Below, one piece after another: positions 1 to 10,881 of a DNA stretch of 64,000 nucleotides. The stretch's first letter is position 1, and the number at the start of each line of letters is the position of its first letter. The DNA is taken from assembly GCA_964057225.1 (NCBI GenBank), contig OZ059895.1, positions 22,640,688 to 22,704,687 on the forward strand, in the 5' to 3' direction. This stretch comes from Auanema rhodensis (Eukaryota; Nematoda; Chromadorea; Rhabditida; Rhabditidae). The translations under genes and the position numbers were made by a program. Under the pieces are notes generated by a model. The model saw only the letters and a list, made by a program, of their open reading frames with translations, was not told the origin of the DNA and made no database searches.

Positions 1-74
1 CATCATTTTTCAAACGATCATAACTAATTTTTGTATTAAGCGTTTCGCAATGTAGTATAGTGCATTCGATGCGG

Positions 75-125
75 ATTTTTAAGCTGCGTCGATCTGTGTT
101 ATCAGATTTGCGCTAGCTTAAAAAT
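75..125 (+). other. Dyad symmetry: 11-bp stem with nested inner stems (recurs in nearly every unit)
   Basis: ATTTTTAAGCT (75-85) pairs perfectly with AGCTTAAAAAT (115-125). Inside it, GCG (86-88) pairs with CGC (111-113) and ATCTG (92-96) with CAGAT (103-107), leaving a TGTTAT loop and one unpaired T at 114. The arms allow a hairpin in single strands or a cruciform in DNA. The right arm looks invariant across the array; the left arm is altered in a few units (GATGTTT, GATTATT, ATTTTCAAG, TTTTTGAGC). Common alleles affect the inner stems: AAT88-90 breaks the GCG pairing and T92 breaks the end pair of ATCTG. No function is shown. Confidence 0.75.
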
Positions 126-142
126 GCACCGAGATATCAACT

Positions 143-164
143 GATATAAGTTCACACTTATATC
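143..164 (+). other. Dyad symmetry: 8-bp stem GATATAAG/CTTATATC (recurs in units)
   Basis: GATATAAG (143-150) is the reverse complement of CTTATATC (157-164), with a TTCACA loop between. Two common alleles weaken it: T149 (GATATATG, most of Domain III) shortens it to six pairs and A147 (GATAAAAG, Domain II) puts a mismatch in the middle. A GATATC palindrome lies just upstream at 133-138. The dyad could be a protein-binding site, but no known site was recognised. Confidence 0.65.
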
Positions 165-267
165 CTCAATTTTCACCCTGAAGAATTAATTTTTTCGTTG
201 AATAACATTGTCCATCGTCTTTGCCTTGAAAAAAGGAATCTAAAAACATCTACTTTTTGCTAAATTA

Positions 268-300
268 TTTTGAAATTTTTCGAAAAAATTTTTGTCAAAA
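268..300 (+). other. A/T-tract block with palindromes (recurs in units)
   Basis: TTTTGA (268-273) and TCAAAA (295-300) are reverse complements and enclose a perfect 12-bp palindrome TTTTTCGAAAAA (276-287), followed by a run of six A and five T. Phased A and T runs of this kind favour curved DNA and nucleosome positioning in other satellites; curvature was not calculated here. Alleles C270, A272, T281 and C289 fall in this block. Confidence 0.6.
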
Positions 301-314
301 TGTTTTTGGAAGCA

Positions 315-342
315 ATGTTGAGTGTACATGGAAACTCAACAT
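315..342 (+). other. Dyad symmetry: 9-bp stem ATGTTGAGT/ACTCAACAT in the conserved segment
   Basis: ATGTTGAGT (315-323) pairs perfectly with ACTCAACAT (334-342) around a GTACATGGAA loop. An alternative stem, AGTGTA (321-326) with TACACT (342-347), overlaps it, so the two foldings exclude each other. The dyad lies in the least variable part of the unit and is absent once, at the 43482/43483 deletion. It is the best candidate in the unit for a bound site, on conservation alone. Confidence 0.7.
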
Positions 343-3300
343 ACACTAATGCATCATTTTTCAAACGATCATAACTAATTTTTGTATTAAGCGTTTCTCA
401 ATGTAGTATAGTGCATTCGATGCGGATTTTTAAGCTGCGTCGATCTGTGTTATCAGATTTGCGCTAGCTTAAAAATGCACCGAGATATCAACTGATATAA
501 GTTCACACTTATATCCTCGATTTTCACCCTGAAGAATTAATTTTTTCATTGAATAACATTGTCCATCGTCTTTGCCATAAAAAAAGGAATCTAAAAACAT
601 CTACTTTTTGCTAAATTATTTTGAAATTTTTCGAAAAAATTTTTGTCAAAATGTTTTTGGAAGCAATGTTGAGTGTACATGGAAACTCAACATACACTAA
701 TGCATCATTTTTCAAACGATCATAACTAATTTTTGTATTAAGCGTTTCTCAGTGTAGTATAGTGCATTCGATGCGGATTTTTAAGCTGCGTCGATCTGTG
801 TTATCAGATTTGCGCTAGCTTAAAAATGCACCGAGATATCAACTGATATAAGTTCACACTTATATCCTCAATTTTCACCCTGAAGAATTAATTTTTTCGT
901 TGAATAACATTGTCCATCGTCTTTGCCTTGAAAAAAGGAATCTAAAAACATCTACTTTTTGCTAAATTATTTTGAAATTTTTCGAAAAAATTTTTGTCAA
1001 AATGTTTTTGGAAGCAATGTTGAGTGTACATGGAAACTCAACATACACTAATGCATCATTTTTCAAACGATCATAACTAATTTTTGTATTAAGCGTTTCT
1101 CAATGTAGTATAGTGCATTCGATGCGGATTTTTAAGCTGCGTCGATCTGTGTTATCAGATTTGCGCTAGCTTAAAAATGCACCGAGATATCAACTGATAT
1201 AAGTTCACACTTATATCCTCGATTTTCACCCTGAAGAATTAATTTTTTCATTGAATAACATTGTCCATCGTCTTTGCCATAAAAAAAGGAATCTAAAAAC
1301 ATCTACTTTTTGCTAAATTATTTTGAAATTTTTCGAAAAAATTTTTGTCAAAATGTTTTTGGAAGCAATGTTGAGTGTACATGGAAACTCAACATACACT
1401 AATGCATCATTTTTCAAACGATCATAACTAATTTTTGTATTAAGCGTTTCTCAATGTAGTATAGTGCATTCGATGCGGATTTTTAAGCTGCGTCGATCTG
1501 TGTTATCAGATTTGCGCTAGCTTAAAAATGCACCGAGATATCAACTGATATAAGTTCACACTTATATCCTCGATTTTCACCCTGAAGAATTAATTTTTTC
1601 ATTGAATAACATTGTCCATCGTCTTTGCCATAAAAAAAGGAATCTAAAAACATCTACTTTTTGCTAAATTATTTTGAAATTTTTCGAAAAAATTTTTGTC
1701 AAAATGTTTTTGGAAGCAATGTTGAGTGTACATGGAAACTCAACATACACTAATGCATCATTTTTCAAACGATCATAACTAATTTTTGTATTAAGCGTTT
1801 CTCAGTGTAGTATAGTGCATTCGATGCGGATTTTTAAGCTGCGTCGATCTGTGTTATCAGATTTGCGCTAGCTTAAAAATGCACCGAGATATCAACTGAT
1901 ATAAGTTCACACTTATATCCTCAATTTTCACCCTGAAGAATTAATTTTTTCGTTGAATAACATTGTCCATCGTCTTTGCCTTGAAAAAAGGAATCTAAAA
2001 ACATCTACTTTTTGCTAAATTATTTTGAAATTTTTCGAAAAAATTTTTGTCAAAATGTTTTTGGAAGCAATGTTGAGTGTACATGGAAACTCAACATACA
2101 CTAATGCATCATTTTTCAAACGATCATAACTAATTTTTGTATTAAGCGTTTCTCAATGTAGTATAGTGCATTCGATGCGGATTTTTAAGCTGCGTCGATC
2201 TGTGTTATCAGATTTGCGCTAGCTTAAAAATGCACCGAGATATCAACTGATATAAGTTCACACTTATATCCTCGATTTTCACCCTGAAGAATTAATTTTT
2301 TCATTGAATAACATTGTCCATCGTCTTTGCCATAAAAAAAGGAATCTAAAAACATCTACTTTTTGCTAAATTATTTTGAAATTTTTCGAAAAAATTTTTG
2401 TCAAAATGTTTTTGGAAGCAATGTTGAGTGTACATGGAAACTCAACATACACTAATGCATCATTTTTCAAACGATCATAACTAATTTTTGTATTAAGCGT
2501 TTCTCAGTGTAGTATAGTGCATTCGATGCGGATTTTTAAGCTGCGTCGATCTGTGTTATCAGATTTGCGCTAGCTTAAAAATGCACCGAGATATCAACTG
2601 ATATAAGTTCACACTTATATCCTCAATTTTCACCCTGAAGAATTAATTTTTTCGTTGAATAACATTGTCCATCGTCTTTGCCTTGAAAAAAGGAATCTAA
2701 AAACATCTACTTTTTGCTAAATTATTTTGAAATTTTTCGAAAAAATTTTTGTCAAAATGTTTTTGGAAGCAATGTTGAGTGTACATGGAAACTCAACATA
2801 CACTAATGCATCATTTTTCAAACGATCATAACTAATTTTTGTATTAAGCGTTTCTCAATGTAGTATAGTGCATTCGATGCGGATTTTTAAGCTGCGTCGA
2901 TCTGTGTTATCAGATTTGCGCTAGCTTAAAAATGCACCGAGATATCAACTGATATAAGTTCACACTTATATCCTCGATTTTCACCCTGAAGAATTAATTT
3001 TTTCATTGAATAACATTGTCCATCGTCTTTGCCATAAAAAAAGGAATCTAAAAACATCTACTTTTTGCTAAATTATTCTGAAATTTTTCGAAAAAATTTT
3101 TGTCAAAATGTTTTTGGAAGCAATGTTGAGTGTACATGGAAACTCAACATACACTAATGCATCATTTTTCAAACGATCATAACTAATTTTTGTATTAAGC
3201 GTTTCTCAGTGTAGTATAGTGCATTCGATGCGGATTTTTAAGCTGCGTCGATCTGTGTTATCAGATTTGCGCTAGCTTAAAAATGCACCGAGATATCAAC

Positions 3301-3861
3301 TGATATAAGTTCACACTTATATCCTCAATTTTCACCCTGAAGAATTAATTTTTTCGTTGAATAACATTGTCCATCGTCTTTGCCTTGAAAAAAGGAATCT
3401 AAAAACATCTACTTTTTGCTAAATTATTTTGAAATTTTTCGAAAAAATTTTTGTCAAAATGTTTTTGGAAGCAATGTTGAGTGTACATGGAAACTCAACA
3501 TACACTAATGCATCATTTTTCAAACGATCATAACTAATTTTTGTATTAAGCGTTTCTCAATGTAGTATAGTGCATTCGATGCGGATTTTTAAGCTGCGTC
3601 GATCTGTCTTATCAGATTTGCGCTAGCTTAAAAATGCACCGAGATATCAACTGATATAAGTTCACACTTATATCCTCGATTTTCACCCTGAAGAATTAAT
3701 TTTTTCATTGAATAACATTGTCCATCGTCTTTGCCTTGAAAAAAGGAATCTAAAAACATCTACTTTTTGCTAAATTATTTTGAAATTTTTCGAAAAAATT
3801 TTTGTCAAAATGTTTTTGGAAGCAATGTTGAGTGTACATGGAAACTCAACATACACTAATG

Positions 3862-6669
3862 CATCATTTTTCAAACGATCATAACTAATTTTTGTATTAA
3901 GCGTTTCGCAATGTAGTATAGTGCATTCGATGCGGATTTTTAAGCTGCGTCGATCTGTGTTATCAGATTTGCGCTAGCTTAAAAATGCACCGAGATATCA
4001 ACTGATATAAGTTCACACTTATATCCTCAATTTTCACCCTGAAGAATTAATTTTTTCGTTGAATAACATTGTCCATCGTCTTTGCCTTGAAAAAAGGAAT
4101 CTAAAAACATCTACTTTTTGCTAAATTATTTTGAAATTTTTCGAAAAAATTTTTGTCAAAATGTTTTTGGAAGCAATGTTGAGTGTACATGGAAACTCAA
4201 CATACACTAATGCATCATTTTTCAAACGATCATAACTAATTTTTGTATTAAGCGTTTCTCAATGTAGTATAGTGCATTCGATGCGGATTTTTAAGCTGCG
4301 TCGATCTGTGTTATCAGATTTGCGCTAGCTTAAAAATGCACCGAGATATCAACTGATATAAGTTCACACTTATATCCTCGATTTTCACCCTGAAGAATTA
4401 ATTTTTTCATTGAATAACATTGTCCATCGTCTTTGCCATAAAAAAAGGAATCTAAAAACATCTACTTTTTGCTAAATTATTTTGAAATTTTTCGAAAAAA
4501 TTTTTGTCAAAATGTTTTTGGAAGCAATGTTGAGTGTACATGGAAACTCAACATACACTAATGCATCATTTTTCAAACGATCATAACTAATTTTTGTATT
4601 AAGCGTTTCTCAGTGTAGTATAGTGCATTCGATGCGGATTTTTAAGCTGCGTCGATCTGTGTTATCAGATTTGCGCTAGCTTAAAAATGCACCGAGATAT
4701 CAACTGATATAAGTTCACACTTATATCCTCAATTTTCACCCTGAAGAATTAATTTTTTCGTTGAATAACATTGTCCATCGTCTTTGCCTTGAAAAAAGGA
4801 ATCTAAAAACATCTACTTTTTGCTAAATTATTTTGAAATTTTTCGAAAAAATTTTTGTCAAAATGTTTTTGGAAGCAATGTTGAGTGTACATGGAAACTC
4901 AACATACACTAATGCATCATTTTTCAAACGATCATAACTAATTTTTGTATTAAGCGTTTCTCAATGTAGTATAGTGCATTCGATGCGGATTTTTAAGCTG
5001 CGTCGATCTGTGTTATCAGATTTGCGCTAGCTTAAAAATGCACCGAGATATCAACTGATATAAGTTCACACTTATATCCTCGATTTTCACCCTGAAGAAT
5101 TAATTTTTTCATTGAATAACATTGTCCATCGTCTTTGCCTTGAAAAAAGGAATCTAAAAACATCTACTTTTTGCTAAATTATTTTGAAATTTTTCGAAAA
5201 AATTTTTGTCAAAATGTTTTTGGAAGCAATGTTGAGTGTACATGGAAACTCAACATACTCTAATGCATCATTTTTCAAACGATCATAACTAATTTTTGTA
5301 TTAAGCGTTTCGCAATGTAGTATAGTGCATTCGATGCGGATTTTTAAGCTGCGTCGATCTGTGTTATCAGATTTGCGCTAGCTTAAAAATGCACCGAGAT
5401 ATCAACTGATATAAGTTCACACTTATATCCTCAATTTTCACCCTGAAGAATTAATTTTTTCGTTGAATAACATTGTCCATCGTCTTTGCCTTGAAAAAAG
5501 GAATCTAAAAACATCTACTTTTTGCTAAATTATTTTGAAATTTTTCGAAAAAATTTTTGTCAAAATGTTTTTGGAAGCAATGTTGAGTGTACATGGAAAC
5601 TCAACATACACTAATGCATCATTTTTCAAACGATCATAACTAATTTTTGTATTAAGCGTTTCTCAATGTAGTATAGTGCATTCGATGCGGATTTTTAAGC
5701 TGCGTCGATCTGTGTTATCAGATTTGCGCTAGCTTAAAAATGCACCGAGATATCAACTGATATAAGTTCACACTTATATCCTCGATTTTCACCCTGAAGA
5801 ATTAATTTTTTCATTGAATAACATTGTCCATCGTCTTTGCCATAAAAAAAGGAATCTAAAAACATCTACTTTTTGCTAAATTATTTTGAAATTTTTCGAA
5901 AAAATTTTTGTCAAAATGTTTTTGGAAGCAATGTTGAGTGTACATGGAAACTCAACATACACTAATGCATCATTTTTCAAACGATCATAACTAATTTTTG
6001 TATTAAGCGTTTCTCAGTGTAGTATAGTGCATTCGATGCGGATTTTTAAGCTGCGTCGATCTGTGTTATCAGATTTGCGCTAGCTTAAAAATGCACCGAG
6101 ATATCAACTGATATAAGTTCACACTTATATCCTCAATTTTCACCCTGAAGAATTAATTTTTTCGTTGAATAACATTGTCCATCGTCTTTGCCTTGAAAAA
6201 AGGAATCTAAAAACATCTACTTTTTGCTAAATTATTTTGAAATTTTTCGAAAAAATTTTTGTCAAAATGTTTTTGGAAGCAATGTTGAGTGTACATGGAA
6301 ACTCAACATACACTAATGCATCATTTTTCAAACGATCATAACTAATTTTTGTATTAAGCGTTTCTCAATGTAGTATAGTGCATTCGATGCGGATTTTTAA
6401 GCTGCGTCGATCTGTGTTATCAGATTTGCGCTAGCTTAAAAATGCACCGAGATATCAACTGATATAAGTTCACACTTATATCCTCGATTTTCACCCTGAA
6501 GAATTAATTTTTTCATTGAATAACATTGTCCATCGTCTTTGCCTTGAAAAAAGGAATCTAAAAACATCTACTTTTTGCTAAATTATTTTGAAATTTTTCG
6601 AAAAAATTTTTGTCAAAATGTTTTTGGAAGCAATGTTGAGTGTACATGGAAACTCAACATACACTAATG
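3862..6669 (+). repeat. Two copies of a four-unit higher-order repeat (B'-A-B-A')
   Basis: Units 11-14 (3862-5265) and 15-18 (5266-6669) have the same order: a G47/A168 unit, a GCCATAAAA unit, a G50/A168 unit, then a TTCATTG unit with GCCTTGAAA. The period is 1,404 bp. A private change, CATACTCT for CATACACT near 5257, is found only at the end of the first copy, so it arose after or outside the duplication. This is a tetramer layered on the 702-bp alternation of Domain I. Confidence 0.85.
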
Positions 6670-7020
6670 CATCATTTTTCAAACGATCATAACTAATTTT
6701 TGTATTAAGCGTTTCTCAATGTAGTATAGTGCATTCGATGCGGATTTTTAAGCTGCGTCGATCTGTGTTATCAGATTTGCGCTAGCTTAAAAATGCACCG
6801 AGATATCAACTGATATAAGTTCACACTTATATCCTCGATTTTCACCCTGAAGAATTAATTTTTCCGTTGAATAACAATGTCCATCGTATTTGCCTTGAAA
6901 AACGGAATCTAAAAACATCTACTTTTTGCTAAATTATTCTGAAATTTTTCGAAAAAATTTTTGTCAAAATGTTTTTGGAAGCAATGTTGAGTGTACATGG
7001 AAACTCAACATACACTAATG
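6670..7020 (+). repeat. Unit 19: Domain II unit carrying the Domain III marker A208
   Basis: This unit has AACAATGTCC (A208), CGTATTTGCC, AAAACGGAAT and ATTATTCTG (C270), plus a private TTTCCGTTG. It is the first unit after Domain I. An almost identical variant combination recurs only at unit 31 (10882-11232). A208 otherwise becomes general only after 25272, so this lineage is related to the founder of Domain III or received a conversion tract from it. Confidence 0.85.
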
Positions 7021-7722
7021 CATCATTTTTCAAACGATCATAACTAATTTTTGTATTAAGCGTTTCTCAATGTAGTATAGTGCATTCGATGCGGATTTTT
7101 AAGCTGCGTCGATCTGTGTTATCAGATTTGCGCTAGCTTAAAAATGCACCGAGATATCAACTGATATAAGTTCACACTTATATCCTCGATTTTCACCCTG
7201 AAGAATTAATTTTTTCGTTGAATAACATTGTCCATCGTCTTTGCCTTGAAAAAAGGAATCTAAAAACATCTACTTTTTGCTAAATTATTTTGAAATTTTT
7301 CGAAAAAATTTTTGTCAAAATGTTTTTGGAAGCAATGTTGAGTGTACATGGAAACTCAACATACACTAATGCATCATTTTTCAAACGATCATAACTAATT
7401 TTTGTATTAAGCGTTTCTCAATGTAGTATAGTGCATTCGATGCGGATTTTTAAGCTGCGTCGATCTGTGTTATCAGATTTGCGCTAGCTTAAAAATGCAC
7501 CGAGATATCAACTGATATAAGTTCACACTTATATCCTCGATTTTCACCCTGAAGAATTAATTTTTTCGTTGAATAACATTGTCCATCGTCTTTGCCTTGA
7601 AAAAAGGAATCTAAAAACATCTAATTTTTGCTAAATTATTTTGAAATTTTTCGAAAAAATTTTTGTCAAAATGTTTTTGGAAGCAATGTTGAGTGTACAT
7701 GGAAACTCAACATACACTAATG

Positions 7723-8424
7723 CATCATTTTTCAAACGATCATAACTAATTTTTGTATTGAGCGTTTCTCAATGTAGTATAGTGCATTCGATGCGGATTT
7801 TTAAGCTGCGTCGATCTGTGTTATCAAATTTGCGCTAGCTTAAAAATGCACCGAGATATCAACTGATATAAGTTCACACTTATATCCTCGATTTTCACCC
7901 TGAAGAATTAATTTTTTCGTTGAATAACATTGTCCATCGTCTTTGCCTTGAAAAAAGGAATCTAAAAACATCTACTTTTTGCTGAATTATTTCGAAATTT
8001 TTCGAAAAAATTTTTGTCAAAATGTTTTTGGAAGCAATGTTGAGTGTACATGGAAACTCAACATACACTAATGCATCATTTTTCAAACGATCATAACTAA
8101 TTTTTGTATTAAGCGTTTCTCAATGTAGTATAGTGCATTCGATGCGGATTTTTAAGCTGCGTCGATCTGTGTTATCAGATTTGCGCTAGCTTAAAAATGC
8201 ACCGAGATATCAACTGATATAAGTTCACACTTATATCCTCGATTTTCACCCTGAAGAATTAATTTTTTCGTTGAATAACATTGTCCATCGTCTTTGCCTT
8301 GAAAAAAGGAATCTAAAAACATCTACTTTTTGCTGAATTATTTCGAAATTTTTCGAAAAAATTTTTGTCAAAATGTTTTTGGAAGCAATGTTGAGTGTAC
8401 ATGGAAACTCAACATACACTAATG
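7723..8424 (+). repeat. Units 22-23: pair that lost a recurrent minus-strand stop
   Basis: Both units have GCTGAATTATTTCG in place of GCTAAATTATTTTG. On the minus strand the first change turns TAG into CAG in one frame. This opens 63-codon frames at 7895-8086 and 8246-8437 with identical translations. The frames have no ribosome or splice context, consist of satellite sequence only and are broken in the other units, so they are not annotated as genes. Unit 22 also has G38 and ATCAAATTT. Confidence 0.88.
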
Positions 8425-8775
8425 CATCATTTTTCAAACGATCATAACTAATTTTTGTATTAAGCGTTTCTCAATGTAGTATAGTGCATTCGATGCGGAT
8501 TTTTAAGCTGCGTCGATCTGTGTTATCAGATTTGCGCTAGCTTAAAAATGCACCGAGATATCAACTGATATAAGTTCACACATATATCCTCAATTTTCAC
8601 CCTGAAGAATTAATTTTTTCGTTGAATAACTATGTCCATCGTCTTTGCCTTGAAAAAAGGAATCTAAAAACATCTACTTTTTGCTAAATTATTTTGAAAT
8701 TTTTCGAAAAAATTTTTGTCAAAATGTTTTTGGAAGCAATGTTGAGTGTACATGGAAACTCAACATACACTAATG

Positions 8776-9477
8776 CATCATTTTTCAAACGATCATAACT
8801 AATTTTTGTATTAAGCGTTTCTCAATGTAGTATAGTGCATTCGATGCGGATGTTTAAGCTGCGTCGATCTGTGTTATCAGATTTGCGCTAGCTTAAAAAT
8901 GCACCGAGATATCAACTGATATAAGGTCACACTTATATCCTCGATTTTCACCCTGAAGAATTAATTTTTTCGTTGAATAACATTGTCCATCGTCTTTGCC
9001 TTGAAAAAAGGAATCTAAAAACATCTACTTTTTGCTAAATTATTTTGAAATTTTTCGAAAAAATTTTTGTCAAAATGTTTTTGGAAGCAATGTTGAGTGT
9101 ACATGGAAACTCAACATACACTAATGCATCATTTTTCAAACGATCATAACTAATTTTTGTATTAAGCGTTTCTCAATGTAGTATAGTGCATTCGATGCGG
9201 ATTTTTAAGCTGCGTCGATCTGTGTTATCAGATTTGCGCTAGCTTAAAAATGCACCGAGATATCAACTGATATAAGTTCACACTTATATCCTCAATTTTC
9301 ACCCTGAAGAATTAATTTTTTCGTTGAATAACATTGTCCATCGTCTTTGCCTTGAAAACAGGAATCTAAAAACATCTCCTTTTTGCTAAATTATTTTGAA
9401 ATTTTTCGAAAAAATTTTTGTCAAAATGTTTTTGGAAGCAATGTTGAGTGTACATGGAAACTCAACATACACTAATG
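8776..9477 (+). repeat. Two-unit block, copy 1 of a seven-unit-offset duplication
   Basis: Unit 25 has GGATGTTTAAG and ATAAGGTCAC; unit 26 has A168, GAAAACAGGAA and TCTCCTTT. The same pair, with the same rare changes in the same order, is at 11233-11934, exactly 2,457 bp (seven units) downstream. The five units between the two copies do not match the corresponding upstream ones, so only this pair was preserved or copied. Confidence 0.87.
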
Positions 9478-10881
9478 CATCATTTTTCAAACGATCATAA
9501 CTAATTTTTGTATTGAGCGTTTCTCAATGTAGTGTAGTGCATTCGATGCGGATTTTTAAGCTGCGTCGATCTGTGTTATCAGATTTGCGCTAGCTTAAAA
9601 ATGCACCGAGATATCAACTGATATAAGTTCACACTTATATCCTCGATTTTCACCCTGAAGAATTAATTTTTTCGTTGAATAACATTGTCCATCGTCTTTG
9701 CCTTGAAAAAAGGAATCTAAAAACATCTACTTTTTGCTAAATTATTTTGAAATTTTTCGAAAAAATTTTTGTCAAAATGTTTTTGGAAGCAATGTTGAGT
9801 GTACATGGAAACTCAACATACACTAATGCATCATTTTTCAAACGATCATAACTAATTTTTGTATTAAGCGTTTCTCAATGTAGTATAGTGCATTCGATGC
9901 GGATTTTTAAGCTGCGTCGATCTGTGTTATCAGATTTGCGCTAGCTTAAAAATGCACCGAGATATCAACTGATATAAGTTCACACTTATATCCTCGATTT
10001 TCACCCTGAAGAATTAATTTTTTCGTTGAATAACATTGTCCATCGTCTTTGCCATGAAAAAAGGAATCTAAAAACATCTACTTTTTGCTAAATTATTTTG
10101 AAATTTTTCGAAAAAATTTTTGTCAAAATGTTTTTGGAAGCAATGTTGAGTGTACATGGAAACTCAACATACACTAATGCATCATTTTTCAAACGATCAT
10201 AACTAATTTTTGTATTGAGCGTTTCTCAATGTAGTGTAGTGCATTCGATGCGGATTTTTAAGCTGCGTCGATCTGTGTTATCAAATTTGCGCTAGCTTAA
10301 AAATGCACCGAGATATCAACTGATATAAGTTCACACTTATATCCTCGATTTTCACCCTGAAGAATTAATTTTTTCGTTGAATAACATTGTCCATCGTCTT
10401 TGCCTTGAAAAAAGGAATCTAAAAACATCTACTTTTTGCTAAATTATTTTGAAATTTTTCGAAAAAATTTTTGTCAAAATGTTTTTGGAAGCAATGTTGA
10501 GTGTACATGGAAACTCAACATACACTAATGCATCATTTTTCAAACGATCATAACTAATTTTTGTATTAAGCGTTTCTCAATGTAGTATAGTGCATTCGAT
10601 GCGGATTTTTAAGCTGCGTCGATCTGTGTTATCAGATTTGCGCTAGCTTAAAAATGCACCGAGATATCAACTGATATAAGTTCACACTTATATCCTCGAT
10701 TTTCACCCTGAAGAATTAATTTATTCGTTGAATAACATTGTCCATCGTCTTTGCCTTGAAAAAAGGAATCTAAAAACATTAACTTTTTGCTAAATTATTT
10801 TGAAATTTTTCGAAAAAATTTTTGTCAAAATGTTTTTGGAAACAATGTTGAGTGTACATGGAAACTCAACATACACTAATG

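Larger units (their letters stand above)
1..351 (+). repeat. Reference satellite unit (unit 0)
   Basis: This first copy defines the unit coordinates used throughout. A hand count gives 57 C and 53 G in 351 bases (31% GC) and 11 CpG dinucleotides, against about 8.6 expected from base composition, so CpG is not depleted. The unit contains a GATATC at 133-138, a GCTAGC at 112-117, a TTCGAA at 279-284 and an ATGCAT across the unit junction. This copy carries G47 (TTTCGCAA) and A168, which mark a subset of Domain I units. It holds four dyad symmetries, listed separately. The length is close to twice a typical nucleosome repeat, but no convincing internal half-unit repeat is visible. Confidence 0.97.
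1..6669 (+). repeat. Domain I: alternating two-type array (702-bp higher-order repeat)
   Basis: Units 0-18 alternate between two types. Type A has G168 (CTCGATT), A197 (TTCATTG) and usually A226+A228 (GCCATAAAA). Type B has A168 (CTCAATT), G197 (TTCGTTG) and T226/G228 (GCCTTGAAA), together with either G50 (CTCAGTG) or G47 (TTCGCAA). The linked alleles stay together in nearly every copy, so the 702-bp A+B pair is the unit of amplification. The order is B' A B A A B A B A B A'' B' A B A' B' A B A', where B' carries G47 and A' and A'' lack the 226/228 changes. One A-A pair at 1054-1755 breaks the alternation. A197 was not seen outside this domain. Confidence 0.9.

Noticed and set aside
141-170. 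Hammerhead ribozyme core, as found in some animal satellites
   Set aside because: CTGATA followed by a small stem is present, but the CTGANGA and GAAA core elements are not in the right places on either strand.
192-210. Possible CENP-B box (TTCGTTGAATAAC)
   Set aside because: It shares TTCG and the A at the right spacing with the human box, but the required CGGG end is replaced by ACAT. Domain I type A units also lose TTCG (TTCATTG).
1-351. Unit as an old dimer of two ~175-bp halves
   Set aside because: Only a short TAATTTTT similarity (near 25 and 187, at 162-bp offset) was seen; the halves do not otherwise align.
7895-8086. 63-codon minus-strand open frame
   Set aside because: It lies wholly in one satellite unit, exists only because one substitution removed a recurrent stop, has no known domain, and its twin at 8246-8437 is an identical copy by unit duplication.
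8246-8437. 63-codon minus-strand open frame, identical to the one 351 bp upstream
   Set aside because: Same reason: a satellite shadow spaced by exactly one unit, not conserved in the other units.
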